Of a stretch of 64,000 nt of DNA, positions 1 to 10,606 are shown piece by piece. The stretch comes from AP-15 sp963712825 (lineage in GTDB: Bacteria > Pseudomonadota > Alphaproteobacteria > ATCC43930 > CGMCC-115725), in assembly GCA_963712825.1 (NCBI GenBank), contig CAVQJP010000005.1, positions 18,104-82,103 of the forward strand, given 5' to 3'. A program made the position numbers and the translations under genes. Positions within the stretch are counted from its first letter, which is position 1. Every line of letters begins with the position of its first letter. The notes beneath the pieces were generated by a model that worked only from the letters and a program-made list of their open reading frames with translations, did not search any database and was not told where the DNA came from.

Positions 1-1156
1 CGCGGGCCCGCGCGGCCGGGTCGGGATCGCGGCGGGCATGGTCGATCGTTGCCGCGGCATGGCAGGCGAGCGCCCGCATCGCCTCGCTCGCGGCCCGCAT
101 CGACAGCAGCATGCGCCGGACATCGGGATGGTGGATGATCGGCAGCGGCCCGGCCTCGGCCGCGGCGCCGAGCGGCCGCCCTTGAATGCGGGTGCGGGCA
201 AAGTCGCGGGCTTGCTGATAGGCGCGCTCGGCGATCGCCACCCCCTGCACCCCGATATTGAGCCGCGCATTGTTCATCATCGTGAACATGTATTCGAGAC
301 CGCGGTTTTCCTCGCCGATGCGCCAGCCGACGGCGTCCTCATAGGCGACCACGCAAGTCGGCGAGGCATGAATGCCGAGCTTGTGCTCGAGGCTCAGCGC
401 CCGGACGTTGTTGCGCTGCCCCGGCCGGCCCTCCTCGTCGGGCAGGAATTTCGGCACCAGAAACAGCGAGATGCCGCGGCTGCCCGGCGGCGCGCCCGGC
501 GTGCGCGCCAGCACCGCGTGGACGATGTTCGCCGCGAGGTCGTGGTCGCCATAGGTGATGAAGATCTTCTGCCCGGTGACGCGGTAGTGCCGGCCCAGCC
601 GGGGATCGTCGGCGGGGACCGCGCGCGTCGCGAGCGCGCCGAGATCGGACCCGGCCTGCGGCTCGGTCAGGTTCATCGTGCCGGCCCATTCGCCGGACAC
701 CAGCCGGCCGAGATAGAGCGACTTCTGCTCGTCGGTGCCGTAGGCTTGCAGCAGCTCGATCGCGGCGAGGGTCAAGAGCGGGCACAGCGCGAACGCCATG
801 CATGCCGAGCTCCACATTTCGAGGACCGGGGTGGCGAGTGCCAGCGGCAGGCCCTGGCCGCCGTAATCGGGGTCGGCGGTAAGCCCGCCCCAACCGCCTT
901 CGACATAGCGGGCATAGGCCTCGCGAAACCCCGGCGGGGTGCGCACGACACCGTTTTCGAGGACGCTGCCGATACGGTCCGCCGGCTGGTTCAGCGGCGC
1001 CAGCGCGCCCGCCGCGAGCTTTGCCGCCTCGCCGAGGATCGCTTCGACAAGGTCCGGGTCCGACGCGCCGTAACCGGGCAGTGCGGCCAATGCGCCGATC
1101 CCCGCCACCTCCTCCAGCACAAAGCGCATCTCGGCGATCGGGGCGGTGTAGGACAT
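1..1156 (-). CDS. acyl-CoA dehydrogenase, C-terminus cut by window edge
   Basis: FAD-dependent acyl-CoA dehydrogenase, oxidising an acyl-CoA to the 2-enoyl-CoA. The 385 visible residues start MSYTAPIAEMRF at an ATG at 1156 and remain open to base 1. The N-terminal helical domain is followed by the FAD/substrate signature TEPQAGSDL (residues 164-172) and the middle beta domain. The start and the extended N-terminus resemble the long (about 590-residue) subfamily that includes 3-methylmercaptopropionyl-CoA dehydrogenase DmdC and the AcdA-like enzymes, not the 380-residue short-chain type. The catalytic glutamate region lies beyond the window, so substrate cannot be judged. Divergent from the glycosylase gene, with about 240 bp between. 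Confidence 0.88.
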   Translation of the reverse strand, partial: MSYTAPIAEMRFVLEEVAGIGALAALPGYGASDPDLVEAILGEAAKLAAGALAPLNQPADRIGSVLENGVVRTPPGFREAYARYVEGGWGGLTADPDYGGQGLPLALATPVLEMWSSACMAFALCPLLTLAAIELLQAYGTDEQKSLYLGRLVSGEWAGTMNLTEPQAGSDLGALATRAVPADDPRLGRHYRVTGQKIFITYGDHDLAANIVHAVLARTPGAPPGSRGISLFLVPKFLPDEEGRPGQRNNVRALSLEHKLGIHASPTCVVAYEDAVGWRIGEENRGLEYMFTMMNNARLNIGVQGVAIAERAYQQARDFARTRIQGRPLGAAAEAGPLPIIHHPDVRRMLLSMRAASEAMRALACHAAATIDHARRDPDPAARAR

Positions 1157-1392
1157 CGGAGCCTCTTTGGGCGGATGCACGGCGCTGGCGTTGGCGGACT
1201 GCGCAGACTACCCGATTGCGTCGGCGAGCGGGAGGCGCGCCTGAAGGCGGGTTGGAGCGGCGGAGGCACCCGTGCGATAAGATCGGGCGCAGCAAGAGGC
1301 GGCGGGATGGATAAGGACGGGATCAGGCGCAATGGCCGCGGCGGCCGGGTGCGGCTCGGCTGTCGTGCGCGATCGGGCGGCGGCATCGCGCC

Positions 1393-2070
1393 GTGAGCGC
1401 CGCGGCGGTCGATGATGCGGCAATCTATGCGCCGCACGGGATCGACGAGGGGATTGCCGCGCTCGCCGGCGAACCGGTTTTTGCCGCGATCCTCGCCGCG
1501 GCTGGGCCGCCGCGCTTTCGCCGGCGGCGCAACGGGTTTGCAACCCTGCTGCACATCATCCTCGAGCAGCAGGTGTCGATCGACGCCGCGGCGGCGATGC
1601 ACCGCCGGCTCAGCGAAATCTGCCGGCCGCTGATTCCCGAGGTCTTTCTGACCCTCGACGACGCCAGCCTGCGAGCCTGCGGCTTCAGCCGGCAAAAGGC
1701 GGGGTATGCCCGTGCGCTCGCCGAAAAGGTCCGCGGCGGCGAATTCGACTTTAACCGGCTGTCCGAAGCCGACGACGAGACCGCGCAGGCCGCGCTGTTG
1801 TCATTGAAGGGCATCGGCCGGTGGAGCTCCGAGGTTTACCTGCTGTTCGCGCTCGGCCGGGCGGACATCTGGCCCGCCGCCGATCTCGGGCTGCAGATCG
1901 CGGTCGGCGACGAGCTGGCGCTCGGCGCGCGGCCGGCCGAACCCGAGTTGCGGCGCATGGGCGAAGCGTGGCGGCCCTGGCGCTCGGTCGCCGCCTGCCT
2001 CTTCTGGCAATCCTATCTGCACAAGCGCAAGCGGACCCCGCCGATCCTCGCGGCCGAGCTCTATGCCTGA
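1393..2070 (+). CDS. AlkA-type DNA-3-methyladenine glycosylase (HhH-GPD)
   Basis: Base-excision repair glycosylase of the HhH-GPD superfamily, 225 residues, removing alkylated purines. The helix-hairpin-helix LKGIGRWSS is at residues 138-146, and the catalytic aspartate is D164 in IWPAADLGLQ. The N-terminal part (EQQVSIDAAAAMHRR) matches the glycosylase core; there is no AlkA N-terminal beta domain and no Ada domain, so this is the short stand-alone form. Start is GTG at 1393. Overlaps the next gene by 8 bases, suggesting translational coupling, although a functional link to a LOG-family enzyme is not obvious. Confidence 0.9.
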   Translation: MSAAAVDDAAIYAPHGIDEGIAALAGEPVFAAILAAAGPPRFRRRRNGFATLLHIILEQQVSIDAAAAMHRRLSEICRPLIPEVFLTLDDASLRACGFSRQKAGYARALAEKVRGGEFDFNRLSEADDETAQAALLSLKGIGRWSSEVYLLFALGRADIWPAADLGLQIAVGDELALGARPAEPELRRMGEAWRPWRSVAACLFWQSYLHKRKRTPPILAAELYA

Positions 2071-2671
2071 TCCCGCAGCCCCGCCGGCGCGCCGGCAAAT
2101 CCGTTCGCTCTGCGTTTATTGCGGGTCGTCGGGTGCGGTCGACGAGCGCTACCGCGACGCGGCGAGCGAGCTTGGCGCGCGGCTGGCCGACGCCGGCATC
2201 GAGCTGGTGTTCGGCGGCGGCCGGGTTGGGCTGATGGGGCTCGCGGCCGACGCCGCCTTGGCGCGGGGCGGCCGGGTGACCGGCATCATCCCGGCGCGGC
2301 TGCGCGACGCCGAGCTCGCCCATACCGGGGTCAGCGAGCTCGCCGTCGTCGAGACGATGCACGCGCGCAAGGCGCTGATGGCCGAACGCGCCGACGCGTT
2401 TGCGGTCCTGCCGGGCGGCATCGGGACCCTCGACGAAACCTTTGAAATTGTGAGCTGGAAGCAGCTCGGATTGCATGCCAAGCCGATCTTTCTGGTCGAC
2501 GTCGCCGGCTATTGGGCGCCGTTGCGCCGCCTTCTCGATCAGGTCGTCAACAGCGGCTTTGCCCAGCCGAAGACGCACCGGCTGCTGCGCTTCGTCCCGG
2601 ACGTTGCGACGTTAATGGCGGCCCTCGCGGACGAGCCGGCCGCCGGCGGCGTCGCGGTAGACGGGCTTTGA
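2063..2671 (+). CDS. LOG family nucleotide 5'-monophosphate phosphoribohydrolase
   Basis: LOG (lysine decarboxylase-like) family enzyme, 202 residues. The family signature PGGIGTLDE is at residues 117-125, and the upstream catalytic arginine region is ETMHARKALM (97-106). Characterised members release free bases, including cytokinins, from ribonucleoside 5'-monophosphates; bacterial members usually act on AMP or IMP-like nucleotides. The glycine-rich nucleotide-binding GGGRVGLMG is at 51-59. Cytoplasmic. Start ATG lies inside the end of the glycosylase gene. True lysine decarboxylation is not expected despite the old family name. Confidence 0.9.
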   Translation: MPDPAAPPARRQIRSLCVYCGSSGAVDERYRDAASELGARLADAGIELVFGGGRVGLMGLAADAALARGGRVTGIIPARLRDAELAHTGVSELAVVETMHARKALMAERADAFAVLPGGIGTLDETFEIVSWKQLGLHAKPIFLVDVAGYWAPLRRLLDQVVNSGFAQPKTHRLLRFVPDVATLMAALADEPAAGGVAVDGL

Positions 2672-3122
2672 TGGATCGCCGTCCGTCGCGCCGCCGCAAC
2701 CGGCTGACCGGACAAAACATTTGCATTCGGGACAGCCGATATCCACGACAACGGTGCATAACTCTGTGCAGAACCGTTTGACGACGCCCCTGGCGGCCAA
2801 GCATTTCAATCTTTCTACCGTTATGCCTAAAATTTAGGCGACCACAATAAGTAATTGACGAGGTTTGACAATCCCAAATTTGATCGGTAAATAGCGTTGT
2901 CAGCTTGTAAACCTTTGGTAACAAAGCTGGTTCAGCACCGTGCTTTGAGCAATTTCGGTGCCGAACGCCGATGCTGTGCACAAATGGCCGGGTGCGGCAA
3001 CGCATGGGTGGCTTGCACCGCACCCTTTGCCGGCTTGTCGCGGCGGTCTGCGGTCTTTATCCTCGCCGCCCGGCAAAGGTTACGGCCGGCAGCTCCTCCG
3101 GCCGCATGCGAGGATGACAAGT
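2672..3122. other. intergenic stretch, AT-rich with one palindrome
   Basis: About 450 bases with no convincing gene. From 2790 to 2930 the composition is clearly richer in A+T than the neighbours, as expected for a promoter region. A perfect 15-base inverted repeat, GCCTAAAATTTAGGC, lies at 2825-2839 and could be an operator. It precedes the remnant of the dimeric icd gene, so it may be the old promoter and control region of that gene. Confidence 0.4.
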
Positions 3123-3290
3123 ATGGCGAAAATCGAGGTGGCTAGGCCGGTTGTCGAGCTCGACGGCGACGAGATGGCGCGGATCATGTGGAGCTTTATC
3201 AAGAACAAGCTGATCTAGCCGTATCTCGAAGTCGAGCTGGAATACTACGACCTCGGTATGGAGAGCCGCGACGCCCTTCGCGACAAGACA
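3123..3290 (+). pseudogene. N-terminal stump of dimeric (eukaryote-like) isocitrate dehydrogenase
   Basis: From the ATG at 3123 the frame reads MAKIEVARPVVELDGDEM... IKNKLI, then a TAG stop at about 3216, then PYLEVELEYYDLGMESRD in the same frame. This matches the start of homodimeric NADP-isocitrate dehydrogenases (known pattern VVELDGDEMTR...KLI-PYLD-LEYYDLGIEHRD). Similarity ends near 3290, about 55 codons in. The remaining 350 codons are absent, and the monomeric icd gene begins 60 bases later. The in-frame stop and truncation make it non-functional. Confidence 0.8.
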
Positions 3291-3350
3291 GGCTATAATC
3301 GTCAATAGATCAACTCAGCCGAAAAGAAAGCAGCGCGCGGAGGTGCCAGC

Positions 3351-5575
<2,225 letters not shown>

Positions 5576-5690
5576 CGCGGCGTCAGGCGGCGCCGAGGGC
5601 AGCCGGGAATGACGGGCAACTTAATCATGAGTAACATATGAAACGGCGAAATCCATTTCGAAGCCGGCCGGTTGGATAGGAGGAGGAACG

Positions 5691-6647
5691 ATGCGGCTCA
5701 GTATCCTCGACGATTACCAAGGTGTCGCGCTCAATATGGCGGACTGGGCGCCGGTCAGGAGCCGCGGCGTCGAAATCGCCGTCGAGCGCCATGCTTTCGC
5801 CGATGAGGACGCGGTGGTGCGCGCGCTCGCTGATTCCGAGCTTGTCGCGGCAATGCGCGAGCGTACGGCGTTTACGAAATCGGTCGTCGACCGCCTGCCG
5901 AAGCTGAAGCTCTTGATCACGACCGGGATGCGCAACGCGTCCTTCGACATGGCGACGCTTAAGGATCGCGGCGTCACGGTGTGCGGCACCGGCGGTCCCG
6001 GCGGCGGCAACGAGGACACCGCCGAATTGGCCTGGGGGCTGATCCTCGGCGCCGCCCGGCGCATCGCCGAGGACCATCAGTTGATGCGTCAAGGCGGGTG
6101 GCAGACCCGCATCGGCCACCGCGTTGCCGGCAAGACGTTGGGGCTCCTCGGTCTCGGGCGGCTGGGCAGCGCGGTCGCCCGCGTCGGCCTCGCCTTTGGC
6201 ATGAAGGCGATCGCCTGGAGCCAGAACCTGACCGCCGAGAAGGCCGCCGAGCAGGGGGTCGAGCGGGTCGACAAGGACGAGCTGTTCCGCCGCGCCGACA
6301 TTCTCTCGGTGCATCTGGTGCTGAGCCCGCGCAGCCGCGGCCTCGTCGGTGCGCGCGAGATCGGGCTGATGAAACCGAGCGCCATCCTCGTCAATACTTC
6401 GCGCGGGCCGATTTGCGACACCGACGCGGTCATCGCCGCGCTGAAGGCGGGACGCCTCGCCTATGCCGGGTTCGACGTCTACGACAAGGAGCCGCTGCCG
6501 ATCGACCATCCGCTGCGCACAGCGCCGAATGTGATCCTGACGCCGCATATCGGCTATGTGACCGACGAAAACTATCGCAGCTCCTACCCGCAGATCGTCG
6601 AGAACGTCGCGGCCTTTCTCGACGGCAAGCCGATCCGCGCGATCTGA
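5691..6647 (+). CDS. D-isomer specific 2-hydroxyacid dehydrogenase
   Basis: NAD(P)-dependent D-2-hydroxyacid dehydrogenase of the phosphoglycerate dehydrogenase-like family, 318 residues, cytoplasmic. The Rossmann motif GLGRLG is at 154-159. The catalytic triad is visible as R238 (NTSRGP), E267 (YDKEPLP) and H286 (TPHIGY). It lacks the ACT domain of SerA, so serine biosynthesis is unlikely; substrate is unknown. Preceded by the good ribosome site AGGAGGA about 6 bases before the ATG at 5691. Confidence 0.93.
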   Translation: MRLSILDDYQGVALNMADWAPVRSRGVEIAVERHAFADEDAVVRALADSELVAAMRERTAFTKSVVDRLPKLKLLITTGMRNASFDMATLKDRGVTVCGTGGPGGGNEDTAELAWGLILGAARRIAEDHQLMRQGGWQTRIGHRVAGKTLGLLGLGRLGSAVARVGLAFGMKAIAWSQNLTAEKAAEQGVERVDKDELFRRADILSVHLVLSPRSRGLVGAREIGLMKPSAILVNTSRGPICDTDAVIAALKAGRLAYAGFDVYDKEPLPIDHPLRTAPNVILTPHIGYVTDENYRSSYPQIVENVAAFLDGKPIRAI

Positions 6648-6676
6648 ACCGGCGCGGCGCCGCCCGGTGAGCGCGA

Positions 6677-7228
6677 ATGAGCAGCGCGATCACGATCCGG
6701 CCGTCGAACGATCGCGATGTCGAGGAGATCGCCGCGATCTACCGCCACCACGTATTGCACGGCATCGCGTCCTTTGAAGACGAGCCGCCCGAACCGAATG
6801 AGATCGCCGAACGGCGCTGTGAAATCCTGGCGCGGGGCTTGCCCTATCTCGTCGCCGAGCGAGCCGGTCGGGTGCTCGGTTATTGCTATGCCAGCCCGTA
6901 CCGCACCCGGTCGGCGTACCGCTTCTCGGTCGAGGATTCGATCTACATCGATCCGGCCGAGCTCGGCCGCGGCATCGGCCGGGCATTGCTGTCCGAGCTG
7001 ATCGAAGAATGCGCCGCACGCGGCTGTCGCCAGATGGTGGCGGTGATCGGCGGCAGCGAGCAATGGCCGTCGATTAACCTGCACCGGGCTCTCGGCTTTA
7101 ACGAAATCGGCGTGCTGCGCGCGATCGGGTATAAATTCGGCGGCTGGGTCGACACCGTCCTGATGCAGCGGGCGTTGGGCAACGGCGCGGCGACAGCCCC
7201 TGACCGAGCAGGAGGCGAGAATGGCTGA
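6677..7228 (+). CDS. GNAT N-acetyltransferase, phosphinothricin/methionine-sulfoximine type
   Basis: Acetyl-CoA dependent N-acetyltransferase, 183 residues, of the group annotated as phosphinothricin or L-methionine sulfoximine/sulfone acetyltransferases. Diagnostic stretches are ITIRPSNDRDVEEIAAIY at the N-terminus, YRTRSAYRFSVEDSIYI, and the acetyl-CoA pyrophosphate loop GRGIGRALL near residue 98. Known members acetylate toxic amino-acid analogues; the native substrate here is not known. Its end overlaps the next gene by 8 bases. Confidence 0.88.
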   Translation: MSSAITIRPSNDRDVEEIAAIYRHHVLHGIASFEDEPPEPNEIAERRCEILARGLPYLVAERAGRVLGYCYASPYRTRSAYRFSVEDSIYIDPAELGRGIGRALLSELIEECAARGCRQMVAVIGGSEQWPSINLHRALGFNEIGVLRAIGYKFGGWVDTVLMQRALGNGAATAPDRAGGENG

Positions 7229-7589
7229 GGCATTTGCCGATCCCGACCGGATCGAGGGCTACCACGTCCATGTCTACTACGACCCGGCTACCCGCGCGAC
7301 GGCCGAGCGGATACGCGAGGGGATCGGCGCGCGGTTCGAAACCCGGCTCGGCAACTGGCATAACGAGCCGGTAGGCCCGCATCCGGTGTCGATGTACCAG
7401 GTGGCGTTCGCGGTCGCGGAATTTCCCCGCCTGGTGCCGTGGCTGATGCTGAACCGCGACGGGCTCGACGTTTTGGTTCACCCGCTCTCGGGCGACAGCC
7501 TGGCCGACCACACGCGGTTTGCGATGTGGCTCGGCCAAGCTCTGCCGCTGCGGCTCGACGTGCTGCGTCGCGCTGCCGGCGCCGGCTGA
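7221..7589 (+). CDS. DOPA 4,5-dioxygenase family protein
   Basis: Small 122-residue protein of the DOPA-dioxygenase family. The family pattern is clear: YHVHVYYDP at residues 14-22, PVGPHPVSMYQVAF near 50, and HPLSGDSLADHTRFAMWLG near 88. The conserved histidines are the presumed metal ligands. Fungal members cleave L-DOPA; bacterial members are mostly uncharacterised. Overlaps the GNAT gene by 8 bases, so the two are probably co-translated. Confidence 0.85.
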   Translation: MAEAFADPDRIEGYHVHVYYDPATRATAERIREGIGARFETRLGNWHNEPVGPHPVSMYQVAFAVAEFPRLVPWLMLNRDGLDVLVHPLSGDSLADHTRFAMWLGQALPLRLDVLRRAAGAG

Positions 7590-7598
7590 CGCCGGCCG

Positions 7599-7754
7599 CT
7601 ATATGCGGCCGACCAGCAGCAATACGACGACGACGACGAGCAAGAGCCCGATCCCGCCGCTTGGGTAATACCCCCAGCCGCCGCTGTAGCCCCAGGTCGG
7701 CAATGCGCCGATCAGCAGCAGGATCAAGATTATCAGAAGGATCGTGCCGAGCAT
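7599..7754 (-). CDS. DUF3309 small membrane protein
   Basis: 51-residue hydrophobic protein read on the minus strand from the ATG at 7754 to the TAG at 7599-7601. It begins MLGTILLIILILLLIGALP, then a glycine/tyrosine/tryptophan-rich linker (WGYSGGWGYYPSGG), then a second hydrophobic stretch GIGLLLVVVVVLLLVGRI. This is the standard layout of DUF3309 proteins, common in alphaproteobacteria, whose function is unknown. Two membrane segments are expected. It is convergent with the DOPA-dioxygenase gene. Confidence 0.85.
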   Translation of the reverse strand: MLGTILLIILILLLIGALPTWGYSGGWGYYPSGGIGLLLVVVVVLLLVGRI

Positions 7755-8217
7755 TTCATCCCACGCTTATTTGTTGATCACCGAATCCAGAAACCCTGAG
7801 CGAGCCATTCGGTTCCCCGTTCGGTTTCAAGGATCGCAACAAATTCGCTGATGCCGGGAAGCGCGCGCTGCAGCTGAACCGACCGGGTCCCGCGCCTCGC
7901 CGCCTCCGCGGGCAACCAGGGGGCGCCTGCCCTGTCTCGGACAGGGCTCACGGCCGGTGTTTTCGCGCCGAGTTGGCCGCTTGCCAGACGCGAAGTAATT
8001 GCAGAACCGTCATTCTGGGGCACGGGCACGCCCGCGCACCCGGAACCTGTGAACACCGCCTACGAATATGCTGGCAAAAATGCCGTGGTCATGGGTTCGG
8101 GGCCTGCCCGTTCGGCATCCCCGAATGACACATTTGATGTCGAGCATTCCTTCACAGCCGCTGGCGCGGGTATGACGGGCGCATTGGCTGCTGGGCGACA
8201 ATTTCGCAGACGCGCCG
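7755..8217. other. intergenic stretch without a confident gene
   Basis: About 460 bases. A 92-codon frame exists on the minus strand (7778-8056), but no family is recognised and parts look like translated intergenic palindromes. A short palindrome GCCCTGTCTCGGACAGGGC lies near 7927-7946. No RNA gene is seen. Confidence 0.35.
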
Positions 8218-8817
8218 CTAGGTGCGCACCGATCCCCGCCACTGGCGGACCGGGCCGCAGTCGACATGGACAAAGCCGGAATGCGGGTAGTAGCCGACGC
8301 CGCCGCATCTCAGATCGAGTGCCGCGTTGCGGATCTGCTCGATGCTGCGCTGCTCGCTGCGCAGGTCGACCGCCATGCCCTTGATGTGATAGCTGTGCTT
8401 GGCGACCCCGACGCCCTCGAGATAGAGCCGCCGGTTGGTCGTCGGCGAGCGGTAGCCGCAGACCACAAGAAACGGGTCGTGCGTGTCGAGGCTCTCGCGC
8501 AGCCTGCCCAGCAGGTCGAGGACACCGGCGTTCATCGGCCGGATCTCGTCGGTGTCGTGGTCGCGCAGAATCCAGTTTATGTCGCGCACCGCCTCGCGGA
8601 TGTAATGGCCGTCAGCCCAGTAGACGGTGCGCAGCCATTCGCCGGTGTGGGTATTGTAAAGCGACACGGATCGCGGAGCGAAGGACACCGCCGTGGCGGG
8701 CTGGACCAAGCCTGCGGCAGCAATACCGGCCGCGGCGCCAAGCAGCCGGCGCCGGCTCAACAGTGTAGATCTCTGCAATGCTAACACCCCCCGATTTCCC
8801 CGGAGGGCCCATAGCAT
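8218..8817 (-). CDS. DUF882 (YcbK-like) peptidase M15A family, Tat signal
   Basis: Secreted murein-peptidase-like protein of the DUF882/YcbK family. From the ATG at 8817 it reads MLWALRGNRGVLALQRS, then a twin-arginine signal (LSRRRLLGAAAG) and hydrophobic core ending near PATA. The zinc-site pattern H-x6-D is present in KHSYHIKGMAVDLR, with a second histidine pair in YYPHSGFVHVDCGPVR. A GTG start about 30 bases later would give a more usual signal length. It lies directly downstream of an L,D-transpeptidase on the same strand, which fits a cell-wall remodelling pair. A paralogue is at 40223-40936. Confidence 0.88.
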   Translation of the reverse strand: MLWALRGNRGVLALQRSTLLSRRRLLGAAAGIAAAGLVQPATAVSFAPRSVSLYNTHTGEWLRTVYWADGHYIREAVRDINWILRDHDTDEIRPMNAGVLDLLGRLRESLDTHDPFLVVCGYRSPTTNRRLYLEGVGVAKHSYHIKGMAVDLRSEQRSIEQIRNAALDLRCGGVGYYPHSGFVHVDCGPVRQWRGSVRT

Positions 8818-8881
8818 CCGAATTCCTGTTGAACAACCCCGAGCGGGCAGAAACTTGCCCGAACGGGCAGAAACTTGCGGG

Positions 8882-10477
8882 CTAGTCGCCGATTGTGGCG
8901 GTTTTCTCCGCAACGGTTGCGCGGCTTTGACCCGTTCTCGCCTTATTGGCGGATATGGCGCTGGATTTCTGCGCCAGCCGCAGTTCTCGCGCCCGATTGA
9001 GCTCGGCCCAGAGTGCCGGATCGCGCTGATAAGGGTCGCCGCGAAACGCGATCGAGCCGTCCAATTCGGCGACCGCGGTCTGGTAGACGATAAAAACCGG
9101 CAGCGGCTTTGGCAGGGCGCGGCTGTGCGTCCGGTCGACGGCAATCGCCTTGTCGATCTGCTCGGGGGTTTCGTCGAGCAGCAGCGAGGCCAGCTCGCGC
9201 GGGTTTTCGACGCGCACGCAACCATGGCTCATCATCCGGTCGGCTGACTGGAACCGCCATTTTTCCGGGGTGTCGTGCAGGTAGACGTCAAAACGGTCGT
9301 CCATCTCGAATTTGATCCGCCCGAGCGCGCTGTAGGGCCCCGCCTCCTGCTGCACCGCCATTGGGCCGCGCCAGCGCATGTGGTGCGCCGCCAGATAGCC
9401 GCGGTTGCCGGCGAGCTTCGGCAAAATCTCCTTTCTGACGATCGAAGGCGGGATGTTCCACGGCGGGTTGAACAGCACGTATTTGACGACCGATTGCAAT
9501 TCCGGCGTCTGCTTGTCGAATTCGCCGACGACGACGCGGGTGGTGAACGCCGGCTGGTCGTCGCGGAACAGCTGCAGCTGAGAGATCGTGCTGTCGACGA
9601 CGAGCCGGTCCGCCGGCATCTCGTGCGGCAGCCAGCGCAACCGTTCGAGGTTGATCGCGACCTGCCGGGCCCGGCGCAGCGCTTCGGCTACGCCGGCATT
9701 TGCCGCCCGGCCATGCAGCCCAATGCCCGCCCCGCGCCCGGCGGACGAGGCAACCGCGACGTACTCGGTATAGGCGCGGCGCAGCGCCAGGTATTCGGAC
9801 GAGCTCGGGGCCAGGGCCGCGACCGCCTGCGCCGGATCGGGCGCGGCCGTCGCGGCGTCGACCGCGGCGACGACGTCGACCGGCGCCGGCCGCAGGTCTT
9901 CGTCGTCCGGACGATCGCCCGCCGGCACCGCACCGCGCGCCAGCGCGTCGGCGTAGGACAGGATCGCATCCGACAGCAGCAAATCATGCTCGACCGGCGA
10001 CAGGGTGCGAGCGCGTTCGCCAAGCGCCACGCTGTGGAACAAGGCCGGGTCGAGCCCGTGCCGGTCGGCGCGCAGCACCTCGGCCCACAACGCCGCCGCC
10101 GCGGCCGGGCGGCTGTCCCACACCGGCTTCCAGCCGTGTCCGGCATAAAACCGGCGGACCAGATGCTCGTGCAGCCGCTCGCCGCCGACGACCACCCGGC
10201 CGGCGGTGTCGAGCCGGTCCTCGATCCCGTCGTCGCCGGCAAAGGGCGTCAGGGTCGCCGGGATGGCGGCGATGTCGATCGCCGCCGGGACGCTCGCGGC
10301 AGGCGCGGCGGGGAGTGGCGGCGGCGCCGGTGGATCGGCCGCGGCGCGCAATGGCGGCAGCGCCAGCACCGCGGCGCCGACGGCCAATGCCAGCGCCGCC
10401 GGCATCAGCCTGGCGGTGCCGCGGCGAAGCTTGGGCGGAGGGTACACGGCACCTCGCTTGCCGGAATTTCCGGTCAT
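8882..10477 (-). CDS. L,D-transpeptidase, YcbB (LdtD) family
   Basis: Periplasmic peptidoglycan L,D-transpeptidase, 531 residues from the ATG at 10477, forming 3-3 cross-links. A basic N-terminus and hydrophobic signal (LMPAALALAVGAAVLALPPL) lead into a proline/alanine-rich linker. The scaffold region follows, then the YkuD catalytic domain with the active-site motif SHGCVRV (C420). The upstream NPPWNIPPSIVRKEILP stretch is typical of the YcbB subfamily. Divergent from recQ, with about 130 bp between. The DUF882 gene follows 64 bp downstream. Confidence 0.93.
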   Translation of the reverse strand: MTGNSGKRGAVYPPPKLRRGTARLMPAALALAVGAAVLALPPLRAAADPPAPPPLPAAPAASVPAAIDIAAIPATLTPFAGDDGIEDRLDTAGRVVVGGERLHEHLVRRFYAGHGWKPVWDSRPAAAAALWAEVLRADRHGLDPALFHSVALGERARTLSPVEHDLLLSDAILSYADALARGAVPAGDRPDDEDLRPAPVDVVAAVDAATAAPDPAQAVAALAPSSSEYLALRRAYTEYVAVASSAGRGAGIGLHGRAANAGVAEALRRARQVAINLERLRWLPHEMPADRLVVDSTISQLQLFRDDQPAFTTRVVVGEFDKQTPELQSVVKYVLFNPPWNIPPSIVRKEILPKLAGNRGYLAAHHMRWRGPMAVQQEAGPYSALGRIKFEMDDRFDVYLHDTPEKWRFQSADRMMSHGCVRVENPRELASLLLDETPEQIDKAIAVDRTHSRALPKPLPVFIVYQTAVAELDGSIAFRGDPYQRDPALWAELNRARELRLAQKSSAISANKARTGQSRATVAEKTATIGD

Positions 10478-10606
10478 CGCCGGCCGGCCCCGCCGGCTGT
10501 CGATCGCATTTGCGTTTTCCGATAAAAGGTTGTCACCCTTTCGTTCGAGGCAAACATTATCACGCACAATCCCGTTCTGCATCTGACGCATAAGGAGAAC
10601 GGTTCC

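Noticed and set aside
38..1396. 452-codon plus-strand frame over the acyl-CoA dehydrogenase
   Set aside because: Its translation has no family features and is antisense to a clear acyl-CoA dehydrogenase; long antisense frames are normal at this GC content.
2063..2671. lysine decarboxylase
   Set aside because: The PGGxGTxxE family was historically misnamed; members are nucleotide phosphoribohydrolases.
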